Source: Agrostemma githago (Eukaryota > Streptophyta > Magnoliopsida > Caryophyllales > Caryophyllaceae). Taken from it: a stretch of 64,000 nucleotides of DNA. Each line of letters begins with the position of its first letter. The stretch's first letter is position 1. Position numbers and translations under genes: made by a program. The stretch covers positions 46,890,953 through 46,954,952 of the forward strand of contig OY288256.1 in the NCBI GenBank assembly GCA_958450325.1, given 5' to 3'. The notes beneath the pieces were generated by a model that was given only the letters and a program-made list of their open reading frames with translations, did no database searches and had not been told where the DNA came from. This document shows, in pieces, positions 1 through 10,007 of this stretch.

Positions 1-581
1 TAAGAAGTGGAAAATTAGACCACTATGGACGTCCGTCCGCACCGCCAGGCGCCCCGCGCGCGCCTGCGCGGGCTTGACCTGGTTTTCAACGTGTAGCAGC
101 GGCCACCCACGCGGCCCCCTCCCTGTTGGGGGCCGGTCCGATCTCGCATACGGGGCAAAGTGTCGACCTCGATTTGGATGACGATCCGGACTTGTACTAG
201 ACGGGTGGGGGCACCCGTGTTTCCGTTTGGGAATCGATCGAGTCGTGGTTGTAAATGTTTAAAAGCCGTTTTGTTTGGTAAGGCGGCCTTTTTAGTGAAC
301 TGAAGTTGTTGCCGATTTGTGGAGTCGCCACCGAGTCAATTATGGGGACTCGGAAACCGTTCAAGTCAACTTTGATCCCTTGCCGGCTCAAAGTTGAGTG
401 ACACGGGACCTAAAGATAAAGACTTGTACCCTTAAGCACTCCATGCCTAGAATGACTCTCATTGCCAATGGTTTCGGACATCCGGAAACCGTCAATTTTG
501 AGTAAGGGGTGAGGGTACGTATTGGGAAGCCAACATCCGATAGATGTCAACACCCAATCCCGCCCGCACTATAGCGGCCTC

Positions 582-1368
582 TAGGGCTGTGCACCAGTCT
601 AAGACCGACCTGACCCGGACCGGACCCTGTTGGACCCGGAACCTGAATCGTGAATTTTACTAACCCTGACCCTATATCGGAAAAAGTGACCCTGGACCGA
701 CCTGGAAAAATCCGGGTCATAACCCGGTACGGACCGGTTGAACCCTGTTGGGTTTTGACATACAACACGCTGTATTGCACATTTGCACTACTGCTACTTC
801 ATAGTTTTTTTTTTGGTGCCAACTGCTACTTCATAGTGCATTGCTTGATCAACTGCATTGTAGAAGATGAACCGGGATAAAACAACACGAATTAATGAAT
901 TAAAAAAATTAGAAACGCTAAGCGAGGTTGAATCAGAAACGAAGGAACAAACCGGAAAAACAGAAATCGTAATGAACGACGATTGAAGAAGATCAACGGC
1001 GACGGAAGAAAATCAACGGCGCCGGAAGGAGAGGCCGGAGCTCAGAGAGTCAGAGGGAGGAAATGCGATTTAGGGTTTCTGAGAAAATGGGGATTTAGGG
1101 TTTCAGAGGATGAGAGGAATGAATATTGGTCTGAAACTCTGAATTGGTGAGTGGGCCTATTGTTACTAAGCCCAAACCTAACGAAACAGGGCCAACTGAT
1201 CTGGACCGGTTAATTCCGGGTTTGACCCGGTCCGGACCGAAAACCCTGAATTCCAGAATTTCATGGACCGGAGACCGACCCTGATTTTAGCATTCCGGGT
1301 CCGGTCTTCATTATTCCGGTCCGGACCGGTCCATATTTCCGGTCCGACCCTATTTTGGCACAGCTCTA
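582..1368. mobile_element. Non-autonomous hAT-type element, 787 bp
   Basis: Its ends are TAGGGCTGTGC and GCACAGCTCTA, an imperfect terminal inverted repeat of the common plant hAT type. The 8-bp flanks GCGGCCTC at 574-581 and 1369-1376 are identical, the hAT target-site length. The interior is rich in GGACCGG-like motifs near both ends, with a plain A-rich middle and no transposase. Joining the flanks restores continuity with the related LTR sequence at about 31320-31350, which independently supports the insertion boundaries. Confidence 0.88.
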
Positions 1369-1596
1369 GCGGCCTCTACTAATCAATCAGTGGGCTGATA
1401 TCCTAGTTCTTTCATTGTGGTGGAAATGCTGTAACATCCGTTGTTTTAACCATATGCCTTTTGCTATGTCGGTTGCTTAAGGACAAGTAAGCTTTGTAGT
1501 CGAAGTAGTTGTGTTTACATTCTTTGCATGTGATTTCACGTGACAAGCAAGCCATGAAAAGATGCACGTAGAAGAGTAGAGAGTACTAATATTATA

Positions 1597-1687
1597 CTCC
1601 CTCCGTCCCACTAAGATTGCCACGTTTCATTGAAATACTCCTCCTATATAATAGGGAAATGAGACAATCATTTAGAGACGGAGGGAG
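1597..1687. mobile_element. Stowaway-like MITE, 91 bp
   Basis: Ends CTCCCTCCGTCCC and the near-complementary GAGACGGAGGGAG are flanked by TA on both sides (1595-1596, 1688-1689). This terminal sequence and TA target site are typical of Stowaway (mariner-type) MITEs. It sits inside the minus-strand long LTR. Confidence 0.85.
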
Positions 1688-3066
1688 TATGTATTAGCAA
1701 ATCAGTTTTAATGCGATAATACGGATATTAGTCATTCTCGTGGTATACCTTACCTTGTATTCTGCTTAAGATGCGTCGGTTCGATATTAATAGAGATGCG
1801 TCGAACCTAGTAAGGCAAGCACCAGGACTAATACGGAACCCGACCATCACTTTGTTCAGTTTTAGTTATTTTACGTTTTGAATTTCGTGTTAGGTGATTT
1901 ATCATGCGATTATAAGGTCATAAAAGCAATAAATCATACGAAAAACTGTAAATGCGAATGTAAGTAAATCACATAATGAGGAGTTGCACCCTCGGAGTAT
2001 ACACTAAATGGGACTCGATGCATAGATAGTTTTGAGAACGGATCTCGGAATTACTCGGGTCTATTTAGCGTATTTTAGTATTTGTGGTTGAAGTTGGGAC
2101 ATTACGTATTTTAGTAAGTGTGTGTGGACCTTGTGTCCACGTCTAATATTATCGTAGTGTATAATAATAGAAAGTACGAGTATGGAAAGTTTTGTTTAGA
2201 CGGCAACCTAGTGACGACTCGATCAACAGGCGGATCCTCCTAACTTGACCAGTGACTCCGGCAGAACTCCGTTACCATTTGACCCTTCCCGCGGCTACCC
2301 CGGCAGAGTTTCGTTACTATCAAATATGTCTACGGCTAATCCGGCAGAGCTTCGCTACTGGACTTGAGCTAGTCGATCACAAGCACCTCGGTATCGGGTG
2401 GGGTTCTTGAAGGTGAGAAGTAGCGTTGATGTCGCTTTTTTAATCGGAACTACGATCGAGTGGATCGTTTGCCTCGGGTGTCGGAGTCGAGCCCTTAGCG
2501 AGAGTTTAGAGGGAGAAGAGAAGGTTGAGATGTGTTGAATGAATGAGGTGAATGGGGGTATTTCTAGGTGTTTTCGGCCCTCGTCACCCATATAGGCGCC
2601 TGAGCTGAGGCGCACCGAGACTCAGGTGTCTGGGTTTAGGCGCGGGGAGTCCTAGGCGCGTGAGGCGGGGCGGTTGGAGTTTTGATACTTTCCAAAACCG
2701 AGAGGGAGGAGCGTGATACTTAGCTTGGGGCCTAAGAGTTCCTGCGGCTTGACCTAGCGACGTGGGTTTAGTGGGCCTCAGGTGTTCATCCCGAGGTTCG
2801 CTTGGCGCGGTGCTGACTCGGTTCGAGTTTCGGGACCGACTCGGGGTCGCGGTGTCAGAATTGACTCTAATTAGTGTCTATGCGACCGTAACGACACGAC
2901 TAAGGCTGCCAGCATGTTAGTTTAATTTGCCCGAGTAATTTATTTGATCCGTTCTATAGAAAAACTACCTAAAACATCGCGAACCCGCGTCACGTTGCAG
3001 TCCTATCGCCATCGGGTGTTTGTTGGGCACTTCTGCAGCCACCAGGTCCAAATCCAGGTGTCTACA

Positions 3067-3086
3067 GAAACCCCCACTTTGACTGA
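3067..3086 (-). promoter_or_regulatory. Polypurine tract before the minus-strand LTR
   Basis: On the minus strand the sequence CAAAGTGGGGGTTTC directly precedes the LTR start TGTAGACACC. The same arrangement (AAAGTGGGGGCTC before TGTAGACACC) occurs at 36369-36382 and before 62821. It marks the plus-strand priming site and sets the orientation of the element: the internal region lies to the right, 3067 onward. Confidence 0.8.
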
Positions 3087-3408
3087 GGCTTGGACAAAGC
3101 GAAAGTCAAAGTATAGCCGCCTAGGTCAATCGAAGATTACGACCTGGTGGCTTTCCGGTCGGGTTGTTTAGAGTCCGTTAGACTGCGCGATGAGGCTCGC
3201 CATCCAAGGCTTAGAAGTCATACCTGACGTCTTCGCTTGCGGTTGCTTGCTTGGGCCCGGGCCGTTGCTGGTTATCTTGTTCTTGATTCTTTGTGTGCGC
3301 GCTTTGTCTTCTTCGGGTTATTTAAAGGTTTTGTTTAATTTTAAGCATTTTCGTAATGTATTAGCTTTTGTTTGGAAAAATGTTTTTGGGATGCTTGTGA
3401 ACCCTTGA
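3087..3408. other. Internal region between PPT and tandem array
   Basis: Non-coding internal sequence of the minus-strand element. It includes the block gactttcgctttgtcc (minus strand), which is also found just upstream of the PPT in both LARD copies. No gene is seen. Confidence 0.5.
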
Positions 3409-3790
3409 TAAAGCGTTCGAGGGCGTTAGTCTCCACTCGAACACTTGTCTTCGGGGATGCTCTGACCCCTAGGACAAAAAAAATAAGATAAACTACTCGA
3501 GGGCGTTGGTCTCCACTCGAGCAGCAGTTTTTTGGGGATGCTCTGACCCCTAGGACGAAATAAGATAAATTACTCGAGGGCGTCGGTCTCCATTCGAGCA
3601 GCTGTCTTTTGGGGATGCAATGACCCCTAGGACAAAACAAATAAGATAAACTACTCGAGGCCGTTGGTCTCCAATCGAGCAGTTGTCTTTTGGGGATGCC
3701 CTGACCCCTAGGACGAAATAAGATAAATTACTCGAGGGCGTCGGTCTCCACTCGAGCAGCTGTCTTTTGGGGATGCTCTGACCTCTAGGA
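3409..3790. repeat. Tandem repeat, ~78-bp unit, about 5 copies
   Basis: Successive units contain GGGATGCTCTGACCCCTAGG, an A-rich stretch with AATAAGATAAA, then ACTCGAGG and CACTCGAGCAG. Unit starts recur about every 78 bp (near 3457, 3535, 3613, 3692, 3770). The array lies between the PPT and the antisense gene, i.e. in the 3' untranslated region of the minus-strand element. Such variable 3' arrays are known from Tat/Ogre elements. Confidence 0.9.
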
Positions 3791-4350
3791 CAAAGTTGTT
3801 GTGTGTCTTTGGGGATGCTCTGACCCCTAGGACAAAAATTGAACCATCCGAGGGCGTCCGTCTCCCTCGAATAGCTGCCTTCCGGGATACTCGCGTCCCT
3901 TGGGCAAAAATTGAACTATCCGAGGGTGTTCGTCTCCCTCGAATAGCTGTCTTTTGGGGATGCTTTGACCCCTTGGACAAAGTTGTTGTTGCTGTGTCTT
4001 TGGGGATGGTCTGACCCCTAGGACAAAGTTTCTGTTGCTGTGTCTTTGGGGATGCTCTGACCCCTAGGACAAAAATTGAACCATCCGAGGGCGTGCGTCT
4101 CCCGTGAATAGCTGCCTTCCGGGATACTCGTGTTGGGCAAAAATTGAACTATCCGAGGGCGTCCGTCTCCCTCGAATACCTGTCTTCGGGGATGCTCTGA
4201 CCCCTAGGACAAAAATTGAACCATCCGAGGGCGTTCGTCTCCCTCGAATAGCTGCCTTCTGGGATACTCGCGTCCCTTGGGCAAAAATTGAACTATCTGA
4301 GGGCGTCCGTCTCCCTCGAATAGCTGTCTTCGGGGATGCTCTGACCCATA
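3791..4350. repeat. Second-tier tandem repeat, unit ~68 bp with alternating variants
   Basis: Units alternate between a GGGATGCTCTGACCCCTAGG form and a GGGATACTCGCGTCCCTTGG form. Both are followed by GCAAAAATTGAAC, ATCCGAGGGCGT and CTCCCTCGAATAGCTG. The pairing gives a higher-order period of about 135 bp. It is clearly related to the first tier but has lost the AATAAGATAAA spacer. Confidence 0.85.
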
Positions 4351-4665
4351 GGACAAAAATTGTTGTGCCTCCGGGATCTTAGATCCCTTGGGCAAAATTG
4401 CTGTGCCTCCGGGATAACTCTGACCTCGGGCAAAATTGATGTTTGCTGTGCCTCCGGGATCTTAGATCCCTCGGGCAAAATTGTTGTTTGTTTTGCCTCC
4501 GGGATCTTAGATCCCTCGGGCAAAATTGTTGTGCCTCCGGGATACTGACGTCCCTCGGGAAAAATTGTTGTTTGCTGTGCCTCTGGGATCTTAGATCCCT
4601 TGGGCAAAATTGCTGTGCCTCCGGGATACTAACGTCCCTCAGGCAAAATTATTGTTTGTTTATTT
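4351..4665. repeat. Third-tier tandem repeat, unit ~36-45 bp
   Basis: Short units consist of GTGCCTCCGGGATCTTAGAT, CCCTTGGGC and AAAATTG, with variants GGGATACTGACGTCCCTCGG. They keep the GGGAT-N-CCC core of the other two tiers but are reduced to the core plus a short spacer. Reading frames stay open across the array only because of the repeat, so they are not genes. Confidence 0.85.
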
Positions 4666-5188
4666 GTCTTAGTTAAATTTGGTTTTGCAGGTTTGTCTTA
4701 TCTTGTTCGGGTTTGCTTTTGCTCGGTCTTGGTTTGTTATGTATTTGAGTTTGCTTAGAGGTTTGTCTAGTTTAATTTGGTTCAAATTGCTTTTTTATGC
4801 GTTCGAGTGCAGCGTTTAGGCTAAGTGCGGTTTCTACGCTTGTTTCATTATCGAGAGTGCGTTATCGATGTTGATTAGTAACTGCTCCATTATTGTTATT
4901 ATTTTGCTTGTCTTAAGGGTGCGTGCTTTATGTGTATCAAACTTTGAGTTTGTTTGCTTTGTTTTAGTCTGTACTGAGCCACTTAGACGCCTAACCCCCA
5001 GCGAGCCAGGACTCAGGCGCGTAACTTGGGGCGGTCGGGGTTTCGCGGACCGGGTTTGTTTAAGTAAACGAAAATTGGGGCGGTTGTTCATTCATCATCG
5101 AACTCGAACGTGTCGCCCCTTTCGCCCTAGAATCAACTTTCTCGACTTTTCTCGCCAAATTTCGTTTCGATTTCCACTATTTACGACA
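4666..5188 (+). other. Upstream region of the antisense mobile-domain gene
   Basis: A T/G-rich stretch to about 4950 is followed by a block (4976-5060) with CACTTAGACGCCTAACC and GACTCAGGCGCGTAAC, motifs also present in the minus-strand LTR around 2600-2680. It probably holds the promoter and leader of the plus-strand gene that starts at 5189. No ORF with a recognisable product is present. Confidence 0.4.
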
Positions 5189-7390
5189 ATGTCGACTCCA
5201 GGTAAGTGTTCTTTGCTTGTTTATTGTCGGTTTTGCTTGATTTGGTTGATGGTGATTTTTGTTTTGTTAAACCCTAGAAAATTGATTTTGGTGTTTTTGA
5301 TTCACTAAGTTTCGATGCTTGTGCTTAATCTCATTGTTAAATTAAGGTTGATTAGAGCTTGTTGAAGTAGTTATAAGCTTGATGAGGGTTTTCGAGGTGC
5401 GACAATGGCTCGCTATGGAAATGTGTTTGGAATGCTAGGGTTAAGGACCGTTTCCCGATTATTCCGTATTTATTTTGCGTAATCTTGCTCAGATAGTGTG
5501 TGTGAGGATGTGGGTAGCTCGCTTGTCGATTCTTATGGGCTAGGATGATCTTTAGGACCCTCCGTGAGGTTTTGTGTGTCTTAAAACGGACTAAAAGGTG
5601 TCGTAACGATGCTGGATTTTCCCGAAACCACTTTCACTGTGATCGGGATCGAAAATGAGTGCCAGCAACCCTTTCGAAATTTTGATATCCTTATCCGAAA
5701 TTTTGACCATATTTTGACCTGTTTAAGTTGTTTTAACCTGACTAGGGTTATGTTTTTGATTGTTCGTTTGGTTTTACAGTTAGAGGTGATACCGAGCGTC
5801 CCGAGGGAACCTTCTCGGTCGGTGCTAGTGAGGAGATTGTTGGGGCGAGTTCACAGACTCCCCTAGGAATTCGCATGAGACATCGGGGTATCTCATCCCA
5901 GCGTCGTGATCCCGAGAGTATTAATGAGGTTGACTTTGATAGAGTGAAGAAGCGCAAGCTTCCAGAGATAGTGGCTACGAGGGCTCACGTTCCAGCTCCT
6001 TTACCGGAGGATGAGGAGATCGTTTATGAGGATCCCGAGTGGGCTCGGGACTAGGATGGTCATCAGCTGATGTTTCACCTTGACCTTCACATTTCTCACC
6101 GCATCGTGCGGGGCCTGGTGAGTGTCCTATTCGTGCTTATTAGTTATGTCTTAGATTTTATTTTTTTTGCTCGGGTTAGATTAGGCCTGTTTTGTTTATA
6201 CTTGTGTTGTTTCGGGTTGCCATCCCCAGGTCCGATGAGGACTTTCTCAAGTTTTACTACGTGTCTCAACATTTATTTTCAGAAGTTAGCCCCCGCGGCG
6301 AAGGAAATTATCGCGAGGTCCGCTCTAGGTCCCGTGGTAGAGCAGTTGGTCCGACTAGTGGGTTGTAAGACTAAGTGCAACCTTATGGTGATTAGGGCGA
6401 TGATAGATCGCTTTCGTTATACTACCCCGACCTTCCACATGGCTTTTGGGGAGGTCGGGATGACCCTAGAGGATTTTGGGATGATTACTGGTCTGCCCTG
6501 GGGTCCGAACAGGATTAGGTGGGCTGCCGAGGGCCCTAGTCTAGATAGCGATGAGGTGCGGGGCCTCATCGGGGATTGTTTACCGCGTGAGGCATATAGT
6601 GCGCCTCATGCTTTGGTGAGTTCTTACATCACCGATCACTTCGAGCGAGTGGCGGTGTTAGAGGGTCGGGAACCCAACACGCCGGAGCAGGATGCTCGGT
6701 TGTGGTTGTGGTACTTCCTAGGGTCGACCCACTTCTCGGATAAAGGCGAGAGGTTTAGTTTTAGGATTTTGCCTTTCCTAGCTAACCTGACTCGGCTGGG
6801 ACGCTACGATTAGGTGACCGCGACTTTTGTGGAGATGACTCGTTGCCTACAAGTCATGGTGAGGCCGTTGGTGATAGAGTCGGCTTCAGCTGTGCCCATT
6901 GTGGGTCCGGGCCTTATACTGGAGGTTAGTTACTACTCTCACTCTTGTATTTCGAGTTAACTTACTCTCGGCTTGGTTTCGCTAAAGTTGTTTTGGGATT
7001 TTACAGGCTTGGATCTATTCCTATTTCTCGTGTTTGGCACCTAAGACGGTGCGGGTTCACCCAAAGAGATTCCCAGCGGGAATCGAGTTGAGGCTGGCTC
7101 AGCCTAAGAGCACAATCAGCCACTACCCGACGGAGAATGCGCTGGTTAACAACCTACGACTCGAGGATGTAAGTTTTTTTCTCATAGCCTATTTTGTTTA
7201 ATAGCCCCCAAGGTTTGGGATTCATTGGGATGTTGGTTCTGTTTGTGTAGTTTGTGGTCCGCCCTTGGGCCGATTATGAGGGCGTGCCCGGGTACTTGAC
7301 TGCGGAGCTGAGGCCTCGGAGTTATAGGAGGATGCTCCTTTCTGCGTTGTTTCGTCCAGTTTAGTATCTGGGCGAGCGGTTGGTGCGTCA
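5189..7390 (+). pseudogene. Decayed plant mobile domain (PMD, aminotransferase-like) gene, five exons, antisense to its retroelement
   Basis: The probable exons are 5189-5201 (ATGTCGACTCCAG then GTAAGT), 5780-6117, 6230-6924, 7007-7168 and 7251-7390. All their junctions show GT and AG borders. The long third exon reads through a plant mobile domain of the MAIN/MAIL type: a region around LTRLGRYD, preceded by FGMITGLPWG and DARLWLWYFLG. Exon 4 carries KTVRVHPKRFP and exon 5 FVVRPWADYEG, both typical of the family. The gene is broken. In-frame TAG codons occur after WARD (exon 2), after LGRYD (exon 3) and after ALFRPV (exon 5), and a frame change is needed near 6280. The 3' end is replaced by a LINE. 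It lies antisense to the LTR and PPT at 3066-3086, so it appears to be the additional antisense gene of that element rather than a host gene. Exon limits are inferred by eye. Confidence 0.72.
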
Positions 7391-8107
7391 GTGTCTGTTA
7401 AAGAGAAAGTGAAGATAGCATATATGAATAATGCTTGGAGCGGATCAAACAAATTCTCAATAAGAGAGTGTTATGAATGGATGAGAGTGAAGTGCCCTGA
7501 ATGTCGTTGGAAGGAGATTGTATGGTCCAATTGGAATATTCCAAAGCACTCAATGGTTATGTGGATGGCCATGATGGGAGGCATGAATGTTAAGGCAAAA
7601 TTGTTCAATATTGGTTGTTCCCAAGATAACATATGTTGTCTATGTGGGAATTCCATTGAAACGATTGAGCATTTATACTTTGATTGCTCGTATAGCAGCA
7701 GTGTAAAGGAGATGATCGAGCTGTGGTATGAACGAGTCCTTGAGGTGAATGTCCTGATTGAAACTAAAAGGGACAGCCCAAAGTGGAAACTGGATGCAAT
7801 GATTTTGGCTGCTTGCTTTTATCACTTATGGATTCAACGGAATAAAGCAAGAATAGATGGTGTTCTCCTTCGACCTGAGCGACTAGCAGATATGATACGA
7901 AAGGAGGTGAAGAGCAGGAGCCTAGCAACGATGCCTGGGCTAAGATGTGATTGGTTCTAAGTTGTGTTATGTTTGTTTGTCTGAACTGGTCTGTGATATA
8001 ACTCAGATTAGTTAGTCCTGCGGTTCAGCACGATTGATTATATCCCCATGTAAATCCGTTTTTTTTGGTCTTGATATATATAAAATCACAGTTTATCAAA
8101 AAAAACA
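7391..8107 (+). mobile_element. 5'-truncated LINE (L1-type) 3' end with zf-RVT domain
   Basis: An open frame to 7960 encodes the C-terminal zinc-binding region of a plant LINE reverse-transcriptase protein (zf-RVT type). Visible motifs are FSIRECYEWM, WNIPKHSMVMWMA, CCLCGNSIETIEH and LYFDC. A 3' UTR follows with TATATATAAAATCACAG and a short A-run at about 8099-8105. No endonuclease or RT core is present, so this is the usual 5'-truncated insertion. The left junction falls in the last exon of the mobile-domain gene. I found no convincing target-site duplication, so deletion or rearrangement may have accompanied the insertion. Confidence 0.85.
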
Positions 8108-8578
8108 ATGGGTTAGGCTAACTAATGACGGAAATACAAAGAGACGGAGAACTAATTACATAGAAGTACATTATTTAATTAGAATATCTTTTGTTTGTAC
8201 TCTTTTATTATTAGGTGTCTCTCAAGATGTTGTACTTAGGATAGAGGATACCGTAGTATTACGGTATCATGATAGAGTTTAGGAAAAAATAGGAATAATA
8301 AGTTAGGAAGATTACGGTATATTGTGTAATATATCGTAATCAGAATAATATCGACAATATAGAATAATTTATATTATCTACCGATATTAAAAGATATTGC
8401 AATATCTTCGTAGCCTTATAAATAGGACGCTATTGTAATTGTTCGAGACGACGAATCAATAATACAAAACCCTCTATTTTAACAACTTATTTTTATAATA
8501 TATGTATCCTTTAGTTTATGACTATTTTTATTAGGATACTCTTTTATATTAAAATTTCATATTTAATTACTTTTAACA
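8108..8578. other. AT-rich region, possible short LTR-like remnant
   Basis: From 8216 (TGTCTCTC) to 8484 (TTTTAACA) the sequence resembles a small retroelement LTR: TG/CA ends, TTATAAATAGG TATA-like motif near 8415, and a tail with CGAATCAATAATACAAAAC. No 5-bp TSD matches across it and no second copy is in the window, so this is only a suggestion. The rest is plain AT-rich DNA. Confidence 0.3.
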
Positions 8579-9220
8579 TTATTATTAGGAAAAATTAAAA
8601 AAATACCACCATAAAGTTAACGTATTTTACAAATTACCACCATGTATTTTGTTTTTTACAAATTACCACCTATATTCCTCTGTATATTTCAAAATCCCAC
8701 CGTATTTCATTTCCGAACAATCATTTAACTTGATTCCCGAGTTATTTAGTAAATAAACTAAATAATGACAAATTTACCCCTATATTTTTTCCAACCAAAA
8801 ACAGTATCATCAACTCCATCACCATCTCACATCATAATCATCAATTCATCACGCATCATAATCACCATCTTCAAAAAAAACCCCAATAATTCTTTATCAT
8901 CCATCAAGTACCATCACCAGTTCAACACTCAAACATGAACTAGCCATCATTAGAATCGGAATAAAATCTCCATCCTCAAACCCTAACTTTAATACATCTC
9001 GGACAAGCACCGTAGATCTGGCCGGCTGTTTGTACGGATTGGTGGCTAGGGAGAGGAAGCTAGGGGTGGCTGATAGTGGTCTGGGTTGCGACTCGCTCGT
9101 GGGTCGGGGCAAGGTGGCGCTAAGGGTGTTGCACAAGGAGAAGGAGAGAACTGTGGTGGAATGGGATTGAAGCAAGGGAGGTGCATTTTTTTATGGTGGA
9201 CTGAGAAGGTGGTTAGTGTC

Positions 9221-9937
9221 TGTTTGGGATAAAATCCACACTCTCAGATATTACGTGGAAATTCCCCGAGTCAAAGGTCAAAGTCAAGAAGTCAAAGAAT
9301 CGAAAAGGAAAAATCACGAAGTAATGCTCGGAAAGTCCAAAGTCGTAAAAGTCAAGGGTTCGATACGAGGAAAGTCAACAAATCAATAGAATAAAATCCA
9401 ACAGCAGCATTGGGCCAAAAAATGGTCAAACTCCAAAATGGGCCGAGAGCAGCCGAACAACACGAAATACCCTACCCCAAGTGCAAGACCCAGTCAACTA
9501 ACAAAATCCCTAGATTCCAGGGCGCTACCACCAGAGCAGGAGAAAAATCAAGAGAAAGGGAAGGCAACGGTTAGGGAGAAGGGAGTTATAAGCACAACAA
9601 CGACAGAAGCATAAAGGGAGAGGAACTCATCTTCACTATCAAGCAATTCAGAGCAAACATTCTAGCGAAATATCTCGTAGTCTAATATCGTCAAAATACT
9701 TGTATTGTCATATATACTTCGTTCCTCTCATTCATAGTAGAAGTTTGGCGGGATTCCGACTCCCCCCGCGGTTTTTCCCACATCAGGTTTCCGCGTCACC
9801 AAATTTTGTGTCCCTTTGCTTTCTTTCGTTGCTTTTTTGTTCGTTAGATCCGATCCATTTCGTTGGTTCGTAAAGTGCTAGTTCGATCGCTTTAACCCGC
9901 AACTTAAATCGTAACCCGGTAAATTTTTACCAAAACA
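9221..9937 (+). repeat. 5' LTR of the Tat/Retand-type element
   Basis: It starts TGTTTGGGATAAAATCC and ends TTTTTACCAAAACA. It is 717 bp long, against 705 bp for the 3' copy because of one 12-bp insertion (AATCAAGAGAAA-type, near 9542-9553). No strong TATA box stands out. Confidence 0.95.
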
Positions 9938-9940
9938 ATT

Positions 9941-9958
9941 TGGTGCCCACCGTGGGGC
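9941..9958 (+). promoter_or_regulatory. Primer binding site of the Tat/Retand-type element
   Basis: TGGTGCCCACCGTGGGGC begins three bases after the LTR end. It is a frequent PBS in plant Gypsy elements and should pair with the 3' end of a tRNA; I did not identify which tRNA. Confidence 0.85.
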
Positions 9959-10007
9959 AAAGTGATCGTTTGCTAGCCAAGATTCTACGGTGAAGCGACC
10001 TACCGTC

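Larger units (their letters stand above)
1..3066 (-). mobile_element. Partial long LTR of a minus-strand Tat/Ogre-like Gypsy element
   Basis: Read on the minus strand, this LTR begins at 3066 with TGTAGACACC, directly after a purine tract, and runs past the window start. It shares terminal and internal blocks with the LARD LTRs further right: the same start, and the block at about 470-570 (gtttccggatgtccgaaacc on the minus strand, then the caccccttact-type block). The visible part is over 2.2 kb once the hAT-type element (582-1368) and the Stowaway element are subtracted. Long LTRs of this kind are typical of Ogre/Tat elements. The PBS end and gag-pol lie outside or are lost, so the lineage call rests on similarity to the other LTRs and on the 3' region layout. 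Confidence 0.75.

Noticed and set aside
2355..2615. 86-codon minus-strand ORF in the long LTR
   Set aside because: It lies inside LTR sequence and has no recognisable domain; a short ORF in an LTR is expected by chance.
3341..4676. Several long open frames on both strands across 3341-4676
   Set aside because: They run through tandem repeats whose unit happens to be open in several frames; the translations are simple repeats of one peptide and match no known protein.
8216..8484. Solo LTR or TRIM
   Set aside because: TG/CA ends and a TATA-like motif exist, but flanks do not match as a TSD and no second copy is present; left as a low-confidence note.
8897..9175. 92-codon ORF in the MULE interior as a real gene
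   Set aside because: No domain, cut by the Gypsy insertion nearby; kept only as a hint of possible capture.
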